Both the position numbers and the translations under genes were made by a program. From Phycisphaerales bacterium (GTDB lineage Bacteria > Planctomycetota > Phycisphaerae > Phycisphaerales > UBA1924), in NCBI GenBank assembly GCA_028279375.1, contig JANQNW010000014.1:20346-84345 (forward strand): a stretch of DNA of 64,000 nucleotides, in the 5' to 3' direction. Below are positions 34,578 through 44,082 of this stretch, in pieces; the first letter of the stretch is position 1, and each line of letters begins with the position of its first letter. The notes beneath the pieces are model-generated. The model ran no database searches. It saw nothing but the letters and a program-made list of their open reading frames with translations, and was not told the DNA's origin.

Positions 34578-36125
34578 TCAGCAGAGTTGATACTCGGGCA
34601 TCGACCCGATCACGGTCAACACGCCGACCAACATGTCACGATTGATGGCGCCGCCGTTGGCGCGGACGAAATCCCGAAGCGTCGCGTAGCGCTCGGAGTC
34701 GTTCCAGTCGCCGTCGCCGGGGTAGGGCCCCAGCACAGCGCGGAGCAGGAATAGGCAGACGGTTTCCGGATCGCGCGCCGCGTCCGGCGACATCATCTCA
34801 AGCCCGTCGAGCAGGCTCATCGGGTCATATTTCTCGAGTGAGGCGCGCGAGTCGAATCCGGATGGCGTCTTGCCTGTCAGCAAGTACGTGGTGACGTTCT
34901 GCCGGACGTAAAGCGTCGATGTGTTGATCCAGGAGCGTCCGCCGTCCCAGCCCTTGACGCTCGGGGGAAACAGGATGTTCTGCCCCATGCGGTCCATCGC
35001 ATCTGTCAGCACGCCGAGATTACGCGCCGGCGTCTCCAGACTGCGGACAGATCCGACGACAAGCTGCACCGGCGACTTGATCTGCCGATCCCGCTCAACC
35101 ATCTGATAGAAGTGCTCGGAGAGGAACAGCTTGCGGAGCATCGGCTTCAATTCGTATTTATTCCGACGCAAGTTGGACGCGAGCTGCTGCACGAACTTCC
35201 GCTGCTCGCGCGGCGCATCCGAGAGATCAGGCGGCAGATCTGCGACGAAATAGCGATAGAGCTTGGCGCAGATGAACTCGCTGCAGGCCTTCTTTTCGAG
35301 AATCGCGCGCACGAAACCATCGCCATCGAGCCTGCCACGCTTGCCCAGAATCGACTTCTCTCCGTTGTCGTGCCACGGCTCGCGGAAGACCGGCTCATTC
35401 CCCTCGAATGTGTAGCCAGTCAGCGCACGGGCGCCCTCCTTGATGTCCTCTTCGGAGTAGACGCCGACACCGAGGCTGAAGAGCTCCATGAGCTCTCGCG
35501 CGAGGTTCTCATTCGGTCTTCCACGGCGCGACTGATCGTTATCCAGGTAGGCGATCATTGCAGGGTCCCGGATGATCAGGAAAAGCAGCCTGCCGAAATT
35601 CCCGAGCGCGTGACGCCGGAACATCTCGATCTGCATCGCCATGTGGAAACTATTCTCGATCGTTCGATAGCTCGTGGCGAAATGACCGTGCCAGAAGAGC
35701 GTCATGCGTTCTTCGAGCGGCCGGGGCGATTCGATCATGCGCGCAAGCCACGAGCGCTGCATCGATCGGACCTGACTGCGGTCCCGGCCCTGGGCGCGCT
35801 GACGCCGGGCTCTGAACTCCTGAACAACCTCTTCATTCTGTGTGCGCAACGCCTCGCGATACCGCGCCTGCTCCTCAGGTGAGGGCGGCAGCATGATCGC
35901 CGAATCAAGGTCGTCGAGCTCGTCGCGTTCGTACGGAATCTCATCGACCGCGAGCAGGAACTCGACGGAGCGCTGCGGGCCCCAGTCAGCCAGCGTGCGT
36001 ATCTGTGCCGGCGCGCCCCCAAAGCCGGCGCGCCAGAGCAGCGCTCTCGCCTCATCGAACCCGAAGTCGTCCGAGTCGATCGGCGTCAATCCAGCGTTGA
36101 TCTCATTCCGCTCACGACTCGACAT
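34578..36125 (-). CDS. DUF1800 family protein
   Basis: A 515-residue protein of the DUF1800 family: ARALLWRAGFGGAP, SWLARMIESPRPLEERMTLF, WHGHFATS, DNDQSRRGRPNENLARELME, LFSLGVGVYSEEDIKEGARA, VKGWDGGRSWINTSTL. No clear signal peptide is seen, in contrast to its DUF1501 partner. Start ATG at 36125 has GGTGAGA upstream. The biochemical role is unknown; it is likely translated with the DUF1501 gene. Confidence 0.92.
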   Translation of the reverse strand: MSSRERNEINAGLTPIDSDDFGFDEARALLWRAGFGGAPAQIRTLADWGPQRSVEFLLAVDEIPYERDELDDLDSAIMLPPSPEEQARYREALRTQNEEVVQEFRARRQRAQGRDRSQVRSMQRSWLARMIESPRPLEERMTLFWHGHFATSYRTIENSFHMAMQIEMFRRHALGNFGRLLFLIIRDPAMIAYLDNDQSRRGRPNENLARELMELFSLGVGVYSEEDIKEGARALTGYTFEGNEPVFREPWHDNGEKSILGKRGRLDGDGFVRAILEKKACSEFICAKLYRYFVADLPPDLSDAPREQRKFVQQLASNLRRNKYELKPMLRKLFLSEHFYQMVERDRQIKSPVQLVVGSVRSLETPARNLGVLTDAMDRMGQNILFPPSVKGWDGGRSWINTSTLYVRQNVTTYLLTGKTPSGFDSRASLEKYDPMSLLDGLEMMSPDAARDPETVCLFLLRAVLGPYPGDGDWNDSERYATLRDFVRANGGAINRDMLVGVLTVIGSMPEYQLC

Positions 36126-36328
36126 CGTCTCACCTCACGTCCGGCCTCGGCGCTCCCGCGCTGCCTGCTGAACGCATCTTCGCCCCGCGCATTGCCGTCC
36201 GCGAATCCGTGCCTCTGGCGACGCCAACGCTCATCCCTCGGTGCGCGGTAAAATGGGAATCTCCGGTCCGGAATTCTTCGCAGGCCCTCGGGCCTCAGTT
36301 CCCGGGTGTTCTTTCCGAGGACTCGCGC

Positions 36329-37159
36329 ATGTTGAAGAGGATAGTCGTCGCATTCGATGGATCCGAGCTCTCGCGTGAGGCGTTCGCCTATTCCGAGCTG
36401 ATGGCCGAGGCTGGCGACATCGATCTCGAGATTGTGCACCTGCTTGAGCCGATCGCCCCGCCCGTCGTCGGAGAGCCCCTCGCCGGCGTCGACGTCAATC
36501 CTGTGCTCGTTGCCGACACCGCCCAGGCGGAGCGAGATCTCGTGGAGGAGCGAGCATGGGCGGAGCAGGAACTCCGATCGATCAAGCAGTTCTGTGAGTC
36601 TCGTGGCCGGAGCTGCGCGACCACGATCGAGGAGGGACGCCTGTCCCATTGGCTCACACGGAATACAGAACCGAGGGATCTCATCGCCCTGGGCGCCAAG
36701 GGGCGCTTCAAGCGATCAGGATTCGGATCGAGCACCCGCGCCCTCGTGAAGTCGGCGCCCTGCCCGGTCATGGTCGTCGCCTGCGGCCTCAAGCCGGTGA
36801 ATCGCATCCTTGCGATCTACGACGGCACGGAGGTCTCGGAGCGCGCCGGCGTGATGGCGCGAGAACTCGCAGGACAATGCGGCTGGCCGCTCTCGATCCT
36901 GGCGGTCACCAGCAAGAAGCTCTCCATCGACGACTCGCTCGAACGCGCTCAGATGCTCAGCGCCGAGGCGCAGGTGATCAGTTTCGGCGCGGTCGGCGCC
37001 TCAGAAGCGGAACAGATTGAGGAGGCCGCGGATCACGCGAGGCATGCGCTTGTTGTCATCGGCGCCTACCCCGACTCCGTCTTCCATCAGCTCTTCTTCG
37101 GCGGCACGACCGGCCATGTGATTTCGCACGTCGATGCGCCAGTCATCCTCGTTCCTTAG
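36329..37159 (+). CDS. Tandem universal stress protein (UspA family)
   Basis: A 276-residue protein of two Usp domains. The first (residues 1-about 150) has IVVAFDGSELSREA and the nucleotide-binding pattern GAKGRFKRSGFGSSTRALVK. The second (about 153-276) keeps the fold (ILAIYDGTEVSERA ... ALVVIGAYPD ... FFGGTTGHVISHVDAPVILV) with a changed phosphate loop. The ATG at 36329 follows GAGG at an 8-nt gap. It is divergent from the DUF1800 gene with about 200 nt between, and converges on birA. Confidence 0.9.
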   Translation: MLKRIVVAFDGSELSREAFAYSELMAEAGDIDLEIVHLLEPIAPPVVGEPLAGVDVNPVLVADTAQAERDLVEERAWAEQELRSIKQFCESRGRSCATTIEEGRLSHWLTRNTEPRDLIALGAKGRFKRSGFGSSTRALVKSAPCPVMVVACGLKPVNRILAIYDGTEVSERAGVMARELAGQCGWPLSILAVTSKKLSIDDSLERAQMLSAEAQVISFGAVGASEAEQIEEAADHARHALVVIGAYPDSVFHQLFFGGTTGHVISHVDAPVILVP

Positions 37160-37171
37160 CGAATCCATGCT

Positions 37172-37939
37172 TCAGCTCGCGATGAGCTCCGCGCCGGACG
37201 GCGCCGTGAACTCGCCCTCTGCTGTGTCGAGTTGCAGGCGCCCCTGCTCGTCGAGTCCGAGCAGGCGCCCTCTTTGCTCCGAGCCATCTCCGAGCTTCAC
37301 TTGAACCTGCGACCCGACGCCGAAGAGATGATGTCGAAGGTCTTCCAGTTCCGGCGTGCTGACGCCCTCACTCATCAACGCCGCGCGCAGGCGCTCTCGC
37401 AGATCGTCAACGAGCCTGTCGAGCACAACCGGACCATCAGTCACGGTCTGGAGCGTCGTCGCGTCGTGGCGCAGTTCCTCCGGAAGATCCGTGATCGGGA
37501 AGTTCGCATTGATCCCGACGCCGACGAGCGCGAAGGGCTTGCCGTCATGCTCGATCACCTCGCAGAGCGTCCCGAGGACCTTGCGACCCCCGATGAGCAC
37601 ATCATTCGGCCACTTGAGCCGGACGTCCTCGCCATGGCCATGTGTCGCGAGCACATGCTCGATCGCATGGACACATGCGAGGCCTATGCGAAGCCCGAGA
37701 CCATCGACGACGCGGCGGATATCCAGATTGACCGGCCAGATCAACGTCATCCAGAGCCCGCCCGCCGGGCTCTCCCAGCGCCGCCCGAATCGTCCAACGC
37801 CGCCGGTCTGGCGGGCGGCGATCAGCAGTCTCGCCTGGTCGCCGATCTCGCCCTCCTCGACGAGGCGCCGGGCGAGGAGGGAGGTCGAATCGACCTCATC
37901 CAGGTGTTCGATCGGGATCTCGACGTCGATGTCGCGCAT
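37172..37939 (-). CDS. birA: Biotin-[acetyl-CoA-carboxylase] ligase BirA (no DNA-binding domain)
   Basis: A 255-residue enzyme that attaches biotin to the carboxyl-carrier protein. Motifs include the biotinyl-AMP loop GVGRFGRRWESPAGGLWMTL, the KWPNDVLIGGRKVLGTL segment, GVGINAN, and a C-terminal SH3-like domain. It lacks the N-terminal winged-helix of E. coli BirA, so it is a monofunctional ligase. The start at 37939 has AAGGA 8 nt upstream; the frame stays open to 38338 but that part resembles no protein. Confidence 0.93.
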   Translation of the reverse strand: MRDIDVEIPIEHLDEVDSTSLLARRLVEEGEIGDQARLLIAARQTGGVGRFGRRWESPAGGLWMTLIWPVNLDIRRVVDGLGLRIGLACVHAIEHVLATHGHGEDVRLKWPNDVLIGGRKVLGTLCEVIEHDGKPFALVGVGINANFPITDLPEELRHDATTLQTVTDGPVVLDRLVDDLRERLRAALMSEGVSTPELEDLRHHLFGVGSQVQVKLGDGSEQRGRLLGLDEQGRLQLDTAEGEFTAPSGAELIAS

Positions 37940-38068
37940 GGCATTCGTCCTTTCGACTCGGCTGGGGCCATTCGGCGGGGGTCCGTCCATCATTCTGCCA
38001 TCCAATGGCTTGCCCGTCCCGCCTGAGCGGTCGATACTCTGGTTGGCCCCCTTGGGGCCCCTGAAGCC

Positions 38069-38449
38069 ATGTCCAGTTGCAAAGGCCCATCCCGATCGCT
38101 TGCCCATCGCTCCGCCATCAATGCGGTGGCGATGCTGCTCGTGCTGGGCGTTCTCTCGAACGCGCCGGCCGTGGCCCGGATGGATGCGGACGCGTCCGCG
38201 GCGACCCTGCGAGAACTGCAACGGGACCTGCGACACGCGCGCGACCTCTCGGCGGCCCTCGCCAAGGCGGTCCGGGATCTCGTCGGCGAGACGCAGATCA
38301 AGCTGGAGCACACGGCGCCGGAGCGGACATTCACTCATGCCGATGGTTTTTTTGCGGCGCTCCCCAGCGAGCCTCTTCGCGGAGCCATCGCGCCGGACGA
38401 GTTTCGTGAATCACTGATGAACCTTCCGCCACCGGCGATCGTCCTCTGA
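38069..38449 (+). CDS. Small exported protein of unknown function
   Basis: A 126-residue frame with a plausible signal peptide (hydrophobic core AVAMLLVLGVLSNAPAVA), then an amphipathic helix with heptad-like Leu/Ala spacing (about residues 46-72, LRELQRDLRHARDLSAALAK). No family is recognised. There is no clear Shine-Dalgarno site. It lies between birA (divergent) and secA (same strand). An inverted repeat covers its stop codon. It could also be noncoding, but signal peptide and codon pattern favour a gene. Confidence 0.5.
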   Translation: MSSCKGPSRSLAHRSAINAVAMLLVLGVLSNAPAVARMDADASAATLRELQRDLRHARDLSAALAKAVRDLVGETQIKLEHTAPERTFTHADGFFAALPSEPLRGAIAPDEFRESLMNLPPPAIVL

Positions 38450-38541
38450 CGATCCCGCGCTCTGGCGCATCCTCATCACAACGACATAATCACGAACATG
38501 CGTTCGCCCGCATGCGCCCGTGCCCTCTGACGATTCGTCAG
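38437..38541. promoter_or_regulatory. Two GACGA/TCGTC inverted repeats upstream of secA
   Basis: First repeat: GATCGTC (38437-38443) and GACGATC (38448-38454), a perfect 7-bp repeat with a 4-nt spacer across the stop codon of the small exported protein. Second: CTGACGA (38527-38533), one central T, and TCGTCAG (38535-38541), a perfect 15-nt palindrome 61 nt before the secA ATG. The shared core suggests one regulator or mRNA structures controlling secA. Confidence 0.35.
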
Positions 38542-38602
38542 TGGCGAGCCGGCCGCCGCCGGGAAGAGCGCTTCAGCAGCACATCGACTGAGACAACCAG
38601 CC

Positions 38603-41600
38603 ATGAAGAACAACGATATCCCCGTTGTCGGACCGTTCCTCCGATTCATCTTCGGCAGCCGCAATGAGCGCTTCGTCAAGCGCTACACCAGCCGCGCCGA
38701 CGCCGTCGGCGCCCTGGAGGCGCAGGTTCGGGTTCTGACCGACGCCGAACTCCGCGCGAAGACGGCGGAGTTTCGCGAGCGAACCGCCAAGGGCGAGAAG
38801 GCCGTCGACATGATGATCGAGGCATTCTCCATCGCCCGCGAGGCGATGGACCGGAGCGTCGGCATCCGCAACATCTTCAACCCGCGCCACGCCGACGAGT
38901 TCGATCCATCGCAACTCCCCGAGCCGGTGCAGAAGCTCTACCACGAGACGAAGGCGAAGATGGACGCCATGGATCCGGCGCCGCCGATTGGCCCCTTCCT
39001 TGGCTGCACTGAAGAGCAGCCCGGTTGGCGTCAGGTGGACATTCCGAACGAGATCTACGAAGCGGTGAGAGAGCTTTACCCGAAGAGCAAGCCACCCTTC
39101 CGAGCCCGCCCGTTCGACGTGCAGCTCATCGGCGCGATGGTCCTCTATCAGGGCAAGATCGCGGAAATGAAGACGGGCGAGGGCAAGACGATTGTCGCCC
39201 CGCTGGCGTGCTATCTCGCGGCCCTCGACGGGCTTGCCTGTCACGTCGTCACCGTGAATGACTATCTCGTTCAGCGCGACCGCGACTGGACCTTCCCCTT
39301 CTTCCATGCGCTGGGGCTGACCGTCGGCGCCATCCACCCGCAGCACATGCAGCCCGAGGAAGTGAAGCGGGCGATGTACCAGTGCGACGTCGTCTACGGC
39401 ACGACGTCCGAGTTCGGATTCGACTATCTGCGCGACAACATGAAGCGCGGCGTTGAGCAGCAGGTGCAACGCGTTCGTGAGTTCGCCGTGGTCGACGAGG
39501 TCGATTCGACGCTGATCGACGAGGCGCGCACGCCGCTGATCATCTCCGGTCAGGCGTACGACGATGCGCCGCGCTACGGCCTCGCTGACGAGCTCGCCCG
39601 GCATCTCTTCGACAAGCAGAAGCCATGGGCTTCAGCCGATGAGAAGGTTCAGGCCTGCATGAAGCGCGCCAAGGGTCTCGAGGGTGACATCCGGAACGCG
39701 CGCGACAAGGCCGCGATCCCCGAGATGCAGCGCCAACTTGATGAGGCGAAGTCACAACTTCCGGGCCTCGAGCGCGATCGCGACCAGTACATTCAGTACT
39801 ACGAAGTCGAGATGGATAAGAAGCAGGGTCGCCTGACGCACCACGGCATCGAAGAGGCGCAGCGTGTCGCCAATGTCGGGTCGTTCTATGTCGGCGCCAA
39901 CACCGACATTCCACACCTGCTCGAGCAGTCAATCCGAGCCCACGCGGTCTACAAGCTCGATCGTGACTACATCATCATGCCCCAGCAGAACCCGCAGACC
40001 GGTCAGTCGGAGCCGGGCATCGTCATCGTCGACACGAACACCGGCCGCCCGATGATCGGGCGCCAGTGGTCCGACGGCCTGCACCAGGCGATCGAGGCGA
40101 AAGAGAACGTGCCGATCAAGCAGGAGACGCAGACGGTCGCCACGATCACCATCCAGAACTACTTCAAGATGTACAAGCGCCTTGCGGGTATGACCGGCAC
40201 CGCGGACACCGAGGCGCAGGAGTTTCATGACATCTACGGTCTCGACGTCGTCGTTATCCCGACGAATGTGCCGGTGCTCCGCGCCGATCACAACGATCTC
40301 GTGTATCTGACGGCCAAGGATAAGTGGTCTTCGATCGTCGATGAGATCAAGCAATTCCACGATGTCGGGAGGCCGGTTCTTGTCGGCACGACGAGTGTCG
40401 AGCGCTCCGAGATGCTCTCTGACATGCTCTCGAAGCGACACAACATTCAGCATGAAGTGCTGAACGCCAAGCAGCACGAACGCGAGGCGAACATCATCGA
40501 AAGCGCCGGACAGCTCGGCGCCGTGATGATCGCGACGAACATGGCGGGCCGCGGCACCGACATCAAGCTGGCGCGCATCAGCCGCGATGAGTTGCTCGAT
40601 CACTGGAAGCGCCGTGGTCTGGCGCCGAAGGAGCTGACCACCGACGCGACGGATGAGGAAGTGCGCGAGCTCATCTATCGGAAGATCGGCGCCAAGGAAC
40701 TCGGCATGCAGAAGCGCGAGGCCGAGCAGATGCCCTTCGAGGAGCTGGAGCTCGCGCTGCTTCGTCACTGGGCGTCCGGCCACACCTGGGCGGACCCCAA
40801 GAAACTGAATCAGCTCAGCGCCGACGACCTGCGCAATGAACTCGATGCCCAGGGCAGCTTCATGTTGCACCGCATCGGCTGGAGCGACTCGGTTGTCGAT
40901 CTCGGCGGTCTCCACGTCGTCGGCACCGAGCGCCACGAGTCCCGACGCATCGACAATCAGCTGCGCGGCCGCTCGGGACGTCAGGGCGACGCCGGATCCT
41001 CACGCTTCTTCGTAAGCCTCGAAGACGATCTCATGAAGATGTTCGCCGGCGAGACAACCATGAAGATTCTGTCGCGCCTCGGCATGAAGGAGGGCGACGC
41101 GATCGAGCATCCCATGCTCACCAAGAGCGTCGAGCGCGCCCAACGCAAGGTCGAGGAGCGGAACTTCCAGGTGCGCAAGAACATCCTCGAATACGACGAG
41201 GTCATGGAGCATCAGCGTCAGGCCTTCTACGGCCTGCGCCAGCGTGTGCTCGAAGGTCGCGAGATGAAGGACCTCATTTTCGACTACATCGACTCAACGA
41301 TCGGGACGGCCGTCGATCGCTATCTCGATCGCGACTATCCGGCCGAGTGCATCGCCGAGCGCATCCGGCAGGATCACGACATCTCCATTCCGGTGGAGCG
41401 CCTCCGCAACATTGACGCTGACGATATTCAGAATCGCATCCGCCAGGTTGCGCGTGACGAGGCCGAGGCCATGTGCAGCGTCACCGTCGGTGAGTACATG
41501 CCCGCCGAGGAGGAAGACGTCGAGCACGATCTCGTCGGCCTTGCGAACTGGGCGAGCCAGGAGTTCAAGAGGGAATTCAAGCCCAGCGATCTCCGTGGTC

Positions 41601-42814
41601 TCTCTCGCCGTGAGGTAGAGAACATGCTTCTTGAGGCGTCCCAGGAATGGCTGGCCGCGCTCGACTTCACGGGCGCCCTCGAGTATCTCGCGCCTGACTA
41701 CGGCGCCAGGCAACTCGCCGAGTGGGCGAAGCAGAAATTCGATGTGGAGATCGACATCGCTCGCATCGCGGAGGCCGAGACGAATGACGAGGTGATCGAT
41801 CTGATCGCCGAGTCCGCATCAAACAAGTATCGCGATCGAGAGATCGAGTATCCGGTCACCTTCGCGATGGATATGACGATGGCGCAGATGCGTCAGTCCC
41901 CGCAGGCGGCGGCCGAGCAGCTCATCTCGTGGGCGAATCGCCGCTACCAGATGGGATGGGACGAGGCGATCATTCGCACGAAGATGCCGCAACAGATCCG
42001 CGAGGACCTTCTCAAGGCGTCACGCGAGTTCGTCGAGGGCGGCAAGCTGGACGAACTCGTCGGCGAGGCGCTTGCGTGCATCGACGACGACGCCTTGGCG
42101 TCGTTCCTCAAGGATCGTTTCGATGCGCCGCTCCCGCCCGGCATCGAGAAGCTTGAAGGTGGGGAGCGCGAAGACATGATCCGCGCACGAATTGAGGGTC
42201 TTCTCCGGAGTGAGATGATCCAGTTCGAGCGAATGGTCCTGGTTGATGTGCTTGATGGCTCGTGGAAAGAGCATCTTCGCGCGATGGACCAGGTGCGCGA
42301 CTCGATTGGTTTCCGTTCGTTCAGTCAGCAGGATCCGCGAATCGAGTTCAAGCGTGAAGGCTCCCGCCTCTTCGATGAGATGCAGGAGACGATTCGAGAT
42401 CGTACGACTGAGTTCGTCTTCAAGTATCGCCTCGCGCCGCAGGCGCTGATGGCGGGGGCCGCGCAGCCAGGCGCCGCGCAGCGAGCGCCGGCGCCCGGAA
42501 ATGGCGCTCCGCCCGCGCCTCCGCAGCAGCCCCAGGAAGCGCCGCCCACGGCCCGCACGCATACGCCAGCGGCGCCGGAAGGGCGCGATCGATTCGCGGG
42601 CGCTCAGCCCGCCGCACGACCGGGACAGTCAACCGGTGTTGCAACGGCGGCGTCGCAGGGCGCGCCCGGCGGCGAGCGAACTGCTCCCGAGAAGCCGGCG
42701 CGTGTGCGCCAGGCGACTCAGGCGTCGGCGCCGCGCGTTGGTCGAAATGACCCGTGTCCCTGCGGCTCCGGTCTGAAGTACAAGAAGTGTTGCGGAAGGA
42801 ACGAGGCCGGTTGA
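38603..42814 (+). CDS. secA: Preprotein translocase ATPase SecA, greatly enlarged
   Basis: A 1403-residue SecA, against about 800-900 in most bacteria. Order: N-terminal region, an insert of about 80 residues (88-168) not present in E. coli SecA, Walker A MKTGEGKT (about 189-196), DEVDS (298-302), a preprotein cross-linking domain with a coiled insert (about 335-400), the second ATPase domain with NMAGRGTDIKL and a long insert before GSFMLHRIGWSDSVVDLGGL, the IRA1 helices interrupted by a large acidic extension (about 950-1190), a Pro/Ala-rich linker, and the zinc SEC-C motif CPCGSGLKYKKCCG at the end. It drives protein export through SecYEG. The core motifs are intact. Confidence 0.96.
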   Translation: MKNNDIPVVGPFLRFIFGSRNERFVKRYTSRADAVGALEAQVRVLTDAELRAKTAEFRERTAKGEKAVDMMIEAFSIAREAMDRSVGIRNIFNPRHADEFDPSQLPEPVQKLYHETKAKMDAMDPAPPIGPFLGCTEEQPGWRQVDIPNEIYEAVRELYPKSKPPFRARPFDVQLIGAMVLYQGKIAEMKTGEGKTIVAPLACYLAALDGLACHVVTVNDYLVQRDRDWTFPFFHALGLTVGAIHPQHMQPEEVKRAMYQCDVVYGTTSEFGFDYLRDNMKRGVEQQVQRVREFAVVDEVDSTLIDEARTPLIISGQAYDDAPRYGLADELARHLFDKQKPWASADEKVQACMKRAKGLEGDIRNARDKAAIPEMQRQLDEAKSQLPGLERDRDQYIQYYEVEMDKKQGRLTHHGIEEAQRVANVGSFYVGANTDIPHLLEQSIRAHAVYKLDRDYIIMPQQNPQTGQSEPGIVIVDTNTGRPMIGRQWSDGLHQAIEAKENVPIKQETQTVATITIQNYFKMYKRLAGMTGTADTEAQEFHDIYGLDVVVIPTNVPVLRADHNDLVYLTAKDKWSSIVDEIKQFHDVGRPVLVGTTSVERSEMLSDMLSKRHNIQHEVLNAKQHEREANIIESAGQLGAVMIATNMAGRGTDIKLARISRDELLDHWKRRGLAPKELTTDATDEEVRELIYRKIGAKELGMQKREAEQMPFEELELALLRHWASGHTWADPKKLNQLSADDLRNELDAQGSFMLHRIGWSDSVVDLGGLHVVGTERHESRRIDNQLRGRSGRQGDAGSSRFFVSLEDDLMKMFAGETTMKILSRLGMKEGDAIEHPMLTKSVERAQRKVEERNFQVRKNILEYDEVMEHQRQAFYGLRQRVLEGREMKDLIFDYIDSTIGTAVDRYLDRDYPAECIAERIRQDHDISIPVERLRNIDADDIQNRIRQVARDEAEAMCSVTVGEYMPAEEEDVEHDLVGLANWASQEFKREFKPSDLRGLSRREVENMLLEASQEWLAALDFTGALEYLAPDYGARQLAEWAKQKFDVEIDIARIAEAETNDEVIDLIAESASNKYRDREIEYPVTFAMDMTMAQMRQSPQAAAEQLISWANRRYQMGWDEAIIRTKMPQQIREDLLKASREFVEGGKLDELVGEALACIDDDALASFLKDRFDAPLPPGIEKLEGGEREDMIRARIEGLLRSEMIQFERMVLVDVLDGSWKEHLRAMDQVRDSIGFRSFSQQDPRIEFKREGSRLFDEMQETIRDRTTEFVFKYRLAPQALMAGAAQPGAAQRAPAPGNGAPPAPPQQPQEAPPTARTHTPAAPEGRDRFAGAQPAARPGQSTGVATAASQGAPGGERTAPEKPARVRQATQASAPRVGRNDPCPCGSGLKYKKCCGRNEAG

Positions 42815-43294
42815 TCAGGACTGTTCGTTCGGCTTGTCGTCGATGGGCTCTGCGAGATTCCTCTCGAAGATGAGGAGATTCTGCAGGCGCTCTTCGTCCC
42901 AGCGCAGTCCGATGATGTTGAAGCCCTGTGAGATGCCGAAGTGAAGCATCGGGCGCTTGTCGTTCGTGCACTCGAAGCGCAAACCGCTGTAACCGCGCGA
43001 CTGGGCCCAGCCCATGGCGTCGCGCATCAGCACGGTCGCGACGCCCATGCGCCGCGCGTCCGGCATGACGCCGCAGAGCCACGAGAAGTGAATGGCGGGC
43101 TTCAACTCCATCCCGACGTAGAACCCGACAGCCTCATTGTCGATGCGCGCAACCATGAAGAGCGGGTGCATTCTGCTCTCAAGCCGGCGCGCAAACGAAT
43201 CGCCGTCGCGCTCCGGGCGGAAGACCTGATTAAACAGATGCGCCATCAGCTCCGTGTCTTTCGGATCAACCTGATCCGTGACGATCTTGCCCAT
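42815..43294 (-). CDS. GNAT family N-acetyltransferase
   Basis: A 159-residue protein with the GNAT fold: AVGFYVGMELKPAIHFSWLCGV, the acetyl-CoA loop region DARRMGVATVLMRDAMGWA, and GYSGLRFECTND followed by LHFGISQGFNIIGLRWD. The usual R/Q-x-x-G-x-G/A signature appears as RRMGVA. It is 44 nt downstream of efp on the same strand and its stop abuts the secA stop. The substrate is unknown; modification of EF-P or a ribosomal protein is an untested idea from context. Confidence 0.8.
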   Translation of the reverse strand: MGKIVTDQVDPKDTELMAHLFNQVFRPERDGDSFARRLESRMHPLFMVARIDNEAVGFYVGMELKPAIHFSWLCGVMPDARRMGVATVLMRDAMGWAQSRGYSGLRFECTNDKRPMLHFGISQGFNIIGLRWDEERLQNLLIFERNLAEPIDDKPNEQS

Positions 43295-43338
43295 GACGGC
43301 GTGCCTCCGGTTGGGCGCCTGTGGCTCTCGATGCGATC

Positions 43339-43893
43339 CTAGGCGCGGGCCTGATAGGACCCATCGGTCGTCGAGACTCGAATTCTTTCACCAGGCTCGA
43401 TGAATGGAGGAACGCGCGTCTTCAGTCCGGTGTCGCACGTCGCCTCCTTCAACTGGTTCGTGACGGTCGCGCCCTTGATGCCGGGCGGCGTATCCGTGAC
43501 CGTGACCTCGATGCTTGCGGGGAGCTCGATCGAAAGCGGTTTGTCTTCGTACATCAGAACGACCAGCTCCATGTTCGGCGCGAGGAAGACGTTGTCGTCG
43601 CCGATGAAGTCCGCGGAGATGGTGAGCTGGTCGAAGTCCTCCTGGTCCATGAAGACGAAACCGGAGGCGTCGGCGTAGAGAAACTCCATCGTGCGCCGGT
43701 CGAGATTGACCGCGTCCACTTCATCCGTCGAACCGAAGCGCTTGTCGATATTTGCGCCCGACTGGATGTCCTTGAGTTTGCAGGCGAGATACGCCGGCCC
43801 CTTGCCGGGCTTCGTGTGCTCGTACTTGACGAGCACGTACAGCTTGCCATCAAGCTTGATCGCCATGCCCGTCTTCAGGTCGTTTGCTCTCAT
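43339..43893 (-). CDS. efp: Elongation factor P
   Basis: A 184-residue, three-domain factor that relieves ribosome stalling at proline runs. The domain I loop reads HTKPGKGPA, so Lys31 corresponds to the lysine that is post-translationally modified in many bacteria. The C-terminal domain ends GERIRVSTTDGSYQARA, as in EF-P. No EpmA, EpmB, EarP or YmfI-type modification gene is visible here. It is followed by a GNAT gene on the same strand. Confidence 0.95.
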   Translation of the reverse strand: MRANDLKTGMAIKLDGKLYVLVKYEHTKPGKGPAYLACKLKDIQSGANIDKRFGSTDEVDAVNLDRRTMEFLYADASGFVFMDQEDFDQLTISADFIGDDNVFLAPNMELVVLMYEDKPLSIELPASIEVTVTDTPPGIKGATVTNQLKEATCDTGLKTRVPPFIEPGERIRVSTTDGSYQARA

Positions 43894-44082
43894 CGGGGGT
43901 GGATCCCTTGTTCGATTGGGTGTCTCGTCATGGGGATCTCTCCGGCACGCCCGACGCGACCGGGCGGCTTGCCCCTGCGGGTGGCGATTCTAGCGACTGG
44001 ACACATCGGCTGGTGATACCATCCGCTCTTCGTTCTGCCGGAGCGCTGTCGCAGCGCTGGGGCGGCGATCTGGAGGAGCCTC

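Noticed and set aside
37940..38338. N-terminal extension of birA in the same frame
   Set aside because: No resemblance to the winged-helix domain of BirA, and a good ribosome site lies before 37939. It also opposes the small exported-protein gene.
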